DNA from: a virus
Length of the DNA: 21,019 nt
IMG/VR virus record: IMGVR_UViG_3300031773_000053
Coordinates: 1 to 21,019 of that record
Strand: one strand, 5' to 3'
Under the pieces are notes generated by a model that saw only the letters and a list, made by a program, of their open reading frames with translations, was not told the DNA's origin and made no database searches. This document shows, piece by piece, positions 15,545 through 20,584 of this stretch. Within the stretch, counting starts at the first letter, position 1. The number at the start of each line of letters is the position of its first letter. The translations under genes and the position numbers were made by a program.

Positions 15545-15792
15545 CAGAGCTACAAGAGTTGCGCGACGAAGTAAAGCGGATAGACGTAAAGGTAGAGCGC
15601 ATACTATGCCAGCTTGAGCCTATTAGCAATCTCTACGCCGGTAACGGTAAGAAGTCTCTAGAGGCGCGGGTAAGTGTTGCGGAGAATGACATAGCCGACA
15701 CTAAAGACTCTACGCGCTGGGCTATGCGTACCGCAGTAACAGCTATTCTAGGCGCGCTATCTTCTGTAGTGCTTTATCTACTGAAAAAGTAA
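15541..15792 (+). CDS. Coiled-coil, tail-anchored membrane protein (XhlA-like)
   Basis: An 83-aa protein with GTG start overlapping the previous stop by 4 nt. Residues 1-25 (ELQELRDEVKRIDVKVERI) and about 38-57 are heptad-patterned, and residues 60-81 (WAMRTAVTAILGALSSVVLYLL) form a C-terminal membrane anchor ending in KK. This is the organisation of XhlA / haemolysin-XhlA-type phage proteins that work beside holins in host lysis. It closes the rightward structural operon, with a likely terminator hairpin overlapping its stop codon. Confidence 0.68.
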   Translation: MTELQELRDEVKRIDVKVERILCQLEPISNLYAGNGKKSLEARVSVAENDIADTKDSTRWAMRTAVTAILGALSSVVLYLLKK

Positions 15793-15814
15793 GTCTAGAT
15801 ACTTTCTCTTTTTT
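15783..15814 (+). terminator. Probable rho-independent terminator of the late operon
   Basis: A 9-bp stem with one A-C mismatch, GAAAAAGTA (15783-15791) and TACTTTCTC (15800-15808), has an 8-nt loop and is followed directly by six T (15809-15814); another run of six T occurs at 15819-15824. The stem is AT-rich, so it may be leaky. It includes the stop codon of the last late gene, a common economy in phages, and the next gene starts more than 100 nt later. Confidence 0.6.
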
Positions 15815-15919
15815 CTGGTTTTTTGTTTCGCTGGGCTTGTGTTTATCCGATGGTATTAATATATTAATAGAGTAAGAAGTAAACGAAGTTAAAACCTTAA
15901 AAGAAAGATAGTATCCAAG
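15793..15919 (+). promoter_or_regulatory. Intergenic control region with 16-bp palindrome
   Basis: The 127-nt gap between late and replication operons is the clearest place for a promoter. It contains the perfect 16-bp palindrome TATTAATATATTAATA at 15854-15869, which is as expected for a dimeric repressor site and also offers TATATT/TAATAT -10-like hexamers. No convincing -35 is visible at 16-18 nt upstream. Downstream is an A-rich leader up to the start at 15920. GATACT (15798-15803) and AGTATC (15910-15915) could pair across the region, but this is short. Confidence 0.5.
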
Positions 15920-16528
15920 ATGGCTACAGAAGAAAAAGAAGCAGATAGCGCGCGCGTTATTATTCCGCAATACGTGATAAAGTGCGCAGATAGATACGCG
16001 CAAGATAAAGGCACAGATAGGACACACCCAGCAGAGCGACCGCGCGAGCCGTGCGACATCTTCGCAGATAGTATCTGCTGTTGGGCTGTATCTAAATGGC
16101 TAACGTCTCTTAATATCTGGCATGAGACGACCTACGTAGACGACTGCGACAGCGACATAATGCTAGAGTGTCACGAAGGCATAAAAGGCTATGGCGTCTG
16201 CGCTGAGTGGCTTAATCCCGGTAACATAACTAACCGAATTACTAAAGGTCTATGTATTAGCCACTATCGCACACAGACAGAAGAAGTAGGCGGCTGGATA
16301 GCCTGCGGCTATTGGGATAGCGTAGTTACTATCTATGGTATCGTACCGAAAGGTACAGACTTTACCGGCTGGGAGTTATTACCTAACTTTACGCCGCTTA
16401 TTTATAACTACCCAGCGCGGCAGGCGTGGGCTGTTATAGACGCCGCATCTATAGAGCTAATGGCAGTGCGCACTAAAGAGCCGCAAGAGGTTTTTAGCGG
16501 GCTATTCGTAGAAGGTGAGGTAGCATAA
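15920..16528 (+). CDS. Unknown protein, first gene of the replication operon
   Basis: A 202-aa protein that I do not recognise. After a charged start, DIFADSICCWAVSKWLTSLNIWHETTYVDDCDSDIMLECHEGIKGYGVCAEWLNPGN covers about residues 43-99. A helix followed by D-(D/S)-D-I and then a strand ending in an acidic residue (GYGVCAEW) is loosely like the core of PD-(D/E)XK-fold phage proteins, but the catalytic Lys is not evident. Later Trp/Gly-rich strands (GGWIACGYWDSVVTIYGIVP) follow. The start is weakly supported (A/G-rich AAGAAAGA about 11 nt upstream). The stop overlaps the CsrA gene start as TAATG, so the two are made together. Function open. Confidence 0.65.
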   Translation: MATEEKEADSARVIIPQYVIKCADRYAQDKGTDRTHPAERPREPCDIFADSICCWAVSKWLTSLNIWHETTYVDDCDSDIMLECHEGIKGYGVCAEWLNPGNITNRITKGLCISHYRTQTEEVGGWIACGYWDSVVTIYGIVPKGTDFTGWELLPNFTPLIYNYPARQAWAVIDAASIELMAVRTKEPQEVFSGLFVEGEVA

Positions 16529-16710
16529 TGAGCTTAAACCTAACCCGCAAAAAATCGCAGATAATACACATAGGCGAAGACATAACTATAAAGATTATCA
16601 AGCTACGCGCGTCTAGTGTACTTGTAGGCGTAGACGCGCCAGCAGATATAAGAATTGTAAGAGGCGAACTACGCCAGAAAGATATAGAAAATGCGAGAGC
16701 TAAAAGCTAA
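16528..16710 (+). CDS. csrA: CsrA-family RNA-binding regulator
   Basis: A 60-aa homologue of CsrA/RsmA, the dimeric protein that binds GGA motifs in mRNA leaders and blocks or helps translation. The alignment to bacterial CsrA is visible along the length: LTRK (5-8; typical 'LTRK/R' start), IIHIGEDITIKIIKLRASSVLVGVDAPADIRIVRGEL (12-48), matching the 'I.IG..I.I.vl.i.g..V.iGi.AP..v.v.R.El' pattern. The two RNA-contacting Arg positions seem to be kept (R7 and R45). One extra residue is present near the N-terminus. A GGTGAGG ribosome site precedes it; it overlaps both neighbours. Phage-encoded CsrA proteins are known but uncommon. It could reprogramme host mRNA or time the phage's own late genes. 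Confidence 0.85.
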   Translation: MSLNLTRKKSQIIHIGEDITIKIIKLRASSVLVGVDAPADIRIVRGELRQKDIENARAKS

Positions 16711-17560
16711 GCCCCCAGTAGGGAAAGATAAACGCGCACAGATTATACTAAGCGGAGAGGCTGGCGTAGGTAAAACGTACTTTGCGCTAGACTTCCCAGA
16801 CTGCTACTACATAGACATAGAGGGAAGCGCTGAGCGCGACCACTACGCTAAGAAGTTAGCCGCTGGCGGTGGCGTCTATTTTGGGCAGTCTGAGGGTAGC
16901 CAAGATTACTACACGGTAATAGAGGAAATACAGACACTAGCTACGATAGAGCATAACTATAAAACGGTAGTTATAGATAGCTTTTCTAAGCTCTATTCTA
17001 TAGCCGCCTCTATCGCAGAGGAAAAAGTAGGTAACGATTTTGGGCGCGATAAGAAAGAGGCTAATAGACCTACGCGCAGGCTCATACGCTGGCTAGACCG
17101 CCTAGACATGAACGTAGTTTATATATGTCACAGCGCCGACAAGTGGGGGAAAGACGCAGACGGACAGCAGAGCGTAGTAGACACGACTTTCGACGGCATG
17201 AAAAAGCTAGACTACGAGCTGGACTTATGGCTAGAGATTTTAGAAGAAGGGCGCAGCCGTAAAGCGAGAGTACGTAAGAGCCGCCTAGAAGGCTTCGTAA
17301 AGGGCGAAAAATTCGACCTTATCTACGCAGACTTCGCAGAGCGATACGGCAACAAGATAGACGCTAAGCGGGAGATACTGCACGAACTACCAGCGGCGGA
17401 AGATGTAGCGAAGCTAAAAGAGCTTTTGACTACTGCGGGTATCGGGTCTAGCACTACAGACGGCTGGCTAGAAAAAGCTGGCGTAGAAAAGCTAGAGCTA
17501 ATACCAGCGGAAGACTTCGCTAAATGTATTAGCTACGCACAGGGGCGACTAAATGCGTAG
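16691..17560 (+). CDS. Sak4-like RecA-fold ATPase (recombinase)
   Basis: A 289-aa AAA/RecA-fold protein. Walker A is GEAGVGKT (residues 22-29), followed by the short 'FALDFPDCYYIDIEG' typical of phage Sak4/AAA_24 proteins (about 31-45); Walker B is TVVIDSF (92-98); RRLIRWLDRLDMNVVYICHS (about 128-147) is the sensor-type strand. The later VDTTFDGMKKLDYELDLWLEILEE and RKARVRKSRL also fit. Sak4 proteins anneal or exchange single strands and work with an SSB, here encoded 174 nt downstream. The C-terminal 80 residues are helical and acidic. The start overlaps csrA by 20 nt; the first Met is only 21 residues before Walker A, so no shorter start is likely. Confidence 0.85.
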   Translation: MRELKAKPPVGKDKRAQIILSGEAGVGKTYFALDFPDCYYIDIEGSAERDHYAKKLAAGGGVYFGQSEGSQDYYTVIEEIQTLATIEHNYKTVVIDSFSKLYSIAASIAEEKVGNDFGRDKKEANRPTRRLIRWLDRLDMNVVYICHSADKWGKDADGQQSVVDTTFDGMKKLDYELDLWLEILEEGRSRKARVRKSRLEGFVKGEKFDLIYADFAERYGNKIDAKREILHELPAAEDVAKLKELLTTAGIGSSTTDGWLEKAGVEKLELIPAEDFAKCISYAQGRLNA

Positions 17561-17801
17561 CAGTAGAAAACTAATAGACGCTTGTAAAGCCTCTACACAG
17601 ATATACGAGCTTAGCGCAGGGCTTCACGGCTTAACACTACAGCAGATACGACTAATAGTATGGCGTACCGCTGGAGTAAAAATAGGACTTTTAACATTAA
17701 CTAGAATCTGTAATTTACATAGGATAAGAATAAAATGGACTTCGACCCAAATGACGCAGGCAATAGAGTACTCGGCGATGGCTGCTACGACTTCGAGATA
17801 G
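17553..17801 (+). CDS. Small HTH-like protein
   Basis: An 82-aa ORF that starts 8 nt inside the upstream gene (ATGCGTAG) and whose last 67 nt overlap the DUF669 gene in another frame. The central part LTLQQIRLIVWRTAGVKIGLLTLTRICNLHRIRIK (residues about 27-61) has the spacing of a helix-turn-helix with a basic end. The non-overlapping 60 residues fill what would otherwise be a 174-nt gap, which supports reality. The C-terminal 22 residues are constrained by the overlap. It could be a small DNA-binding regulator. Moderately sure that it is expressed, unsure of function. Confidence 0.5.
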   Translation: MRSSRKLIDACKASTQIYELSAGLHGLTLQQIRLIVWRTAGVKIGLLTLTRICNLHRIRIKWTSTQMTQAIEYSAMAATTSR

Positions 17802-18187
17802 TCGCTAGCGAAGACTGTACAAGCCGCCTAGAAGGACACGAAGGCGAGCAGCAGGTAAAGATAGTGCTAAAGGTGTACCACGATGGCGGCAATATGCTAC
17901 TTAATCAATGGCTAAGCCCTTCTAAAATGTGGAAGGTGAAACAGTTTGCGCACTGTACCGGGCTGGTTAAGCAGTTTGAAGACGGGCGCATAGTCGCCGC
18001 AGACTGCGAAGGTAAAGCCGGTAAAGTCGAGATAAAGAGCTACCATGATAGTAAGGACATTAAGCGCAATAGCGTATATAGATACTTAGAGAGCGAGACT
18101 AGCGACGCAGAAGTTAGAGAGCAGCTTAAAGAGTTTAAGGCTACGGCTACTTCACAGTCTAACATGCCAGACGACCCACCATTTTAA
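17735..18187 (+). CDS. DUF669-type single-strand DNA-binding protein
   Basis: A 150-aa protein matching the phage DUF669 family, which takes the place of SSB next to Sak4/Sak recombinases. It has DGCYDFEIVASEDCTSR (about residues 15-31), QQVKIVLKVYHDGGNMLLNQWL (39-60) and GKAGKVEIKSYHDSKDIKRNSVYRY (about 91-115), the beta-rich OB-like part with the typical 'G..g.v.i......g..r..v..y'. It ends SNMPDDPPF, an acidic tail with terminal aromatic residue like the DDDIPF of bacterial SSB, which recruits repair and replication partners. AGGA with a 10-nt spacing supports the ATG. Confidence 0.85.
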   Translation: MDFDPNDAGNRVLGDGCYDFEIVASEDCTSRLEGHEGEQQVKIVLKVYHDGGNMLLNQWLSPSKMWKVKQFAHCTGLVKQFEDGRIVAADCEGKAGKVEIKSYHDSKDIKRNSVYRYLESETSDAEVREQLKEFKATATSQSNMPDDPPF

Positions 18188-18198
18188 GAGGTATAGTA

Positions 18199-18942
18199 AT
18201 GCAGATTATGTTATCAAATAACACAGGTAAAAAAGTACGCGCATTGTGGGCTAAATATCCTACCCGCTTCGCTTGTCTTTTCGGTATAGATGGCTGGCGT
18301 AATGTAGATATGCCATATGCGCTAGATAATGGTCGCTATGCTGCGACGACAAAAGGTAAAGACTGGGAGGTAGATAAGTTTAGGCTGTTATTGGATAAGG
18401 CGGCAGCTCATAAAAAGCCGCCTATATTTGTGGTGGTTCCCGATGTAGTAGCAGATAGGGAGGCGACTTTAGCAGAATGGGATACTTGGACAGACGGCGC
18501 GCACTGGTTCAAGCGGTATAAGTTTAAGCTGGCTTTTGTTGTCCAAGACGGCATGGCGCCGGAAGATGTACCTCCTAGCGCTGAATGGGTATTTATTGGC
18601 GGTAGTCCAAAATGGAAACGGGCTAACATATGGCGCTTTTGTAATAAATTCGAGAATGTACACGTAGGCGGTGTAAATTCGCCTCGTACTTTATGGGTAT
18701 GTCATAAAAGCGGCGCTAAAAGCATAGACGGTACGGGCTGGTTTAGAGGCGACGAGAGACAGTGGCGCGGCTTGCTACAGTATTTATACCGTAGCGAAAA
18801 TGCGCTAGGCGAGAAACAGGGGCGGCTTTTTGATTTATACGAAGCAGACGCTATGGGCGCTAGATTCTATCAAAAGTTTATAGAAGAACTTAAAGAGGAT
18901 TGCATAGAAGGGTATAGCGGGGAAGGCATTACTTTAAGATGA
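18199..18942 (+). CDS. TGT/DpdA-like 7-deazaguanine transglycosylase
   Basis: A 247-aa protein with features of tRNA-guanine transglycosylase-like enzymes that exchange guanine for a 7-deazaguanine base; DpdA members act on DNA. In order: ALDNGRY (41-47), VVVPDVVADREATL (78-91), FVVQDGM (113-119; like the VQGG substrate site of TGT), FIGGS (132-136; like the following GG), HVGGVNSPRTL (155-165) and GAKSIDGTGWFRGD (172-185), in which D177 is the likely nucleophile by comparison with the late 'S/D-x-D' of TGT. It is shorter than TGT and lacks the usual Cys3-His zinc site, as expected for small phage members. No preQ0 pathway gene is in the window, so a base precursor would come from the host or other phage genes. 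AAGAGG precedes the start. Confidence 0.65.
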   Translation: MQIMLSNNTGKKVRALWAKYPTRFACLFGIDGWRNVDMPYALDNGRYAATTKGKDWEVDKFRLLLDKAAAHKKPPIFVVVPDVVADREATLAEWDTWTDGAHWFKRYKFKLAFVVQDGMAPEDVPPSAEWVFIGGSPKWKRANIWRFCNKFENVHVGGVNSPRTLWVCHKSGAKSIDGTGWFRGDERQWRGLLQYLYRSENALGEKQGRLFDLYEADAMGARFYQKFIEELKEDCIEGYSGEGITLR

Positions 18943-19499
18943 TACTACTACAGAAGCAAAAGCTAGTACTGGTGACACCGCCGCATACCGCTAGCGGCGC
19001 ACTACATAAAATACTATGTAGCCCAGAGCATGGCGGTATTTGGGTTAATGGCGAGAATCCAGACGGCGGGATAGACCACCACTACGGGCGAGTACATGAC
19101 GGCTGGATACACGACGGCTACAAGGTAATACTAGTCATCAGAGAGCCGCTGGCGCGGGCTTACGGATTGTATAAACATTATCTATGGTGGCTAGAGAAGA
19201 AAGGGCTAGACCATGATATACCTTTTAATAGCTATCTAAAGTCGCCGCCTAACCACTACATGCACACAGAGACACAGCTACAATTTTACATACGCAATAA
19301 TCTAGACGACTGCGACACGGAAGTAGTAAGCACGACTAACATAGACGACGTTTTAGACTTCGACTACGGGCTAAACATATTACCAGCCTTCGACCATACA
19401 GCGCTACTATGCGACCTAGATAGAGAAAGTGTAAAGATACCATACGGGGAGAGCTGGCAAGACGAGTACAACTTTTGGAAATACTACGACGCTGTTTAG
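18939..19499 (+). CDS. Sulfotransferase-like protein (copy 1)
   Basis: A 186-aa protein with sulfotransferase-fold landmarks: a first strand and PAPS-loop, LVLVTPPHTASGALHKIL (residues 9-26, equivalent to 'P.T.ST.l'), a 3'-phosphate-binding segment VILVIREPLARAYGLYKHY (63-81; 'v.ivRdPl.R..S.y.hy'), and a C-terminal SWQDEYNFW (172-180). It is short for the family (usually 230-300), so some acceptor-side parts may be reduced. It resembles the protein encoded from 20541, also in the glycine/aspartate part (GENPDGGIDHHYGR). ATGA overlap couples it to the transglycosylase. The acceptor is unknown: glycan, protein or small molecule. Tandem terminators follow. Confidence 0.65.
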   Translation: MILLQKQKLVLVTPPHTASGALHKILCSPEHGGIWVNGENPDGGIDHHYGRVHDGWIHDGYKVILVIREPLARAYGLYKHYLWWLEKKGLDHDIPFNSYLKSPPNHYMHTETQLQFYIRNNLDDCDTEVVSTTNIDDVLDFDYGLNILPAFDHTALLCDLDRESVKIPYGESWQDEYNFWKYYDAV

Positions 19500-19511
19500 T
19501 GTCGGTATATG

Positions 19512-19547
19512 CCTAGCGGTATTCTCTCGATACGCTAGGTAGTTTTT
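19512..19547 (+). terminator. Rho-independent terminator, first of a tandem pair
   Basis: CCTAGCGGTAT (19512-19522) pairs with ATACGCTAGG (19530-19539) over 10 bp with one bulged G and a 7-nt loop. Five T follow at 19543-19547. It lies 12 nt after the stop of the sulfotransferase-like gene. The stem contains the CTAGC word that is also in the second hairpin. Confidence 0.72.
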
Positions 19548-19551
19548 GGGT

Positions 19552-19584
19552 AGCCCGTCTAGCTAGTGGCTAGGCGGGCTTTTT
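19552..19584 (+). terminator. Strong rho-independent terminator, second of a tandem pair
   Basis: AGCCCGTCTAGC (19552-19563) and GCTAGGCGGGCT (19569-19580) form a 12-bp stem with a single T-G wobble and a 5-nt loop, and five T follow (19580-19584). This is the most canonical terminator in the window. Only 12 nt remain before the initiator ATG at 19597, with the ribosome site GGGGAAG between. Confidence 0.88.
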
Positions 19585-19596
19585 ACAGGGGAAGTT

Positions 19597-20388
19597 ATGA
19601 AGGGATACATAAAGTTACACAGGTCGATAATAGATAGCGCAGTATTTACAGACGCTAACCTACTAAAGACATGGATATGGTTACTTGGGCGCGCAGTCTA
19701 TAAGCCGGTAAAACTGTATACGGCTAACCTTACGCTAGACGTTGGGCAGTTTGCCACTAGCTACAGAGTAGCCGCTAGAGACTTAGAGACGTCTACAGGT
19801 ACTGTAAAAAGACACTTTGATAAGTTAATTCATATGGATATGATAACGGTAGAAAGCGGTACACTCTTTACAGTGGTTACAGTCTGTAATTATAAGGTAT
19901 ATCAGCATGGCGAAGAAAAAAGCGAGACAGCAGTAGAGACGCCAGTAGAGACACCAGTAAAGACACGAGTAGAGACGCCAGTAGATACAAGAAGAAGAAG
20001 TAAAGAATATAAAGAAAGAAAGAATAACTACCCCACTTTTTCTACTAAGAGAAAAGAGAGCTTAGCGAGATGGATAGACTATAAGCGCGAGACGGGTAAC
20101 TACACAGAGATGCAGGTAGAGGCTTTTGTAAATTCAGTAGCACATTTACCAGACGGTACACTAGAATTAAAGATAACCAGAGCCATAGCTAACGGCTGGA
20201 AGGGTCTAGGCAACTACGAAAAAGAAGCAGCGCCGCTAGCGCCGAAAGTGCTAACGGCTGAACAGGTAGATAATGCTATAGCTCTGCGTGAGTTATGGCG
20301 CGAGCTGGACGAACTAAAAGCCAGAGGCGAAGGTATGAGCGACGAAGCAGAAAATATAAAGAAAGAGATGGCACACTATGAGAGTTAG
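19597..20388 (+). CDS. Replication initiator / DnaD-like replisome organiser
   Basis: A 263-aa protein with the modular form of phage replication initiators. The N-terminal winged-helix region (YIKLHRSIIDSAVFTDANLLKTWIWLLGRA, 4-33; VGQFATSYRVAARDLETSTGTVKRHFDKLIHMDMITVE, about 49-86) is the typical start of DnaD-like and 'helix-turn-helix' replication proteins. A linker of repeated VETPV/VKTRV/VETPV units (about 113-132) and a basic purine-coded stretch follow. The C-terminal domain (LARWIDYKRETGNYTEMQVEAFVN, then LELKITRAIANGWKGLGNYEKE, about 151-210) matches the 'a...GW.g' DnaB-loader-recruiting tail of such proteins. GGGGAAG supports the ATG. The linker DNA forms iterons. Confidence 0.8.
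   Translation: MKGYIKLHRSIIDSAVFTDANLLKTWIWLLGRAVYKPVKLYTANLTLDVGQFATSYRVAARDLETSTGTVKRHFDKLIHMDMITVESGTLFTVVTVCNYKVYQHGEEKSETAVETPVETPVKTRVETPVDTRRRSKEYKERKNNYPTFSTKRKESLARWIDYKRETGNYTEMQVEAFVNSVAHLPDGTLELKITRAIANGWKGLGNYEKEAAPLAPKVLTAEQVDNAIALRELWRELDELKARGEGMSDEAENIKKEMAHYES
19933..19992 (+). repeat. Five 12-bp direct repeats (iterons)
   Basis: Consecutive units: GTAGAGACGCCA (19933-19944), GTAGAGACACCA (19945-19956), GTAAAGACACGA (19957-19968), GTAGAGACGCCA (19969-19980) and the more diverged GTAGATACAAGA (19981-19992). The repeat is a multiple of three so the reading frame is kept (VETP-type repeats). Followed by a purine-only/AT-rich stretch. Confidence 0.8.
19933..20031 (+). other. 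Candidate replication origin within the initiator gene
   Basis: The five iterons are followed from about 19989 to 20031 by an almost pure A/G, AT-rich tract (GAAGAAGAAG, TAAAGAATATAAAG, AAAGAAAGAATAA). In lambda the O-binding iterons and an adjacent AT-rich, strand-asymmetric unwinding region lie inside gene O in the same order. The arrangement is seen directly; origin function is inferred. Confidence 0.55.
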
Positions 20389-20584
20389 ATATATTACAGA
20401 GGATAGACGACGGCTACGAGTGCTTACCAATGACGTAGAGCAGCTATCGAACATACATAGACAGATAGTTAAAGAAGGATTTATACAGGTGGGCTTAGTG
20501 CGGTTTTTAATTCATTTACTAACAGCCGGAAAGCGCGGTTATGATAGTACTAGACACAGAAAAACTAATAATATTAACCCCTAA
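20378..20584 (+). CDS. Small basic protein of unknown function
   Basis: A 68-aa ORF whose start lies 11 nt inside the initiator gene and whose end overlaps the second sulfotransferase-like gene by 44 nt. Sequence is basic and mostly helical (RVLTNDVEQLSNIHRQIVKEGFIQVGLVRFLIHLL, about residues 13-47). AAAGAGATGG about 8 nt upstream may serve as ribosome site. It fills the gap between two coding regions, but the heavy overlap lowers confidence. No family recognised. Confidence 0.5.
   Translation: MRVRYITEDRRRLRVLTNDVEQLSNIHRQIVKEGFIQVGLVRFLIHLLTAGKRGYDSTRHRKTNNINP

Noticed and set aside
15798-15915. Long stem joining both ends of the intergenic region
   Set aside because: Only GATACT/AGTATC pairs cleanly; the adjoining pyrimidine and purine runs do not align without mismatches, and it competes with the local terminator hairpin.
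19500-19596. tRNA-like or small RNA fold
   Set aside because: Two hairpins separated by T runs fit tandem terminators; no acceptor stem, T-loop or CCA pattern is visible.
19933-19992. CRISPR-like repeat array
   Set aside because: Repeats are 12 bp, contiguous without spacers, and in frame within a protein linker; iterons are the better reading.
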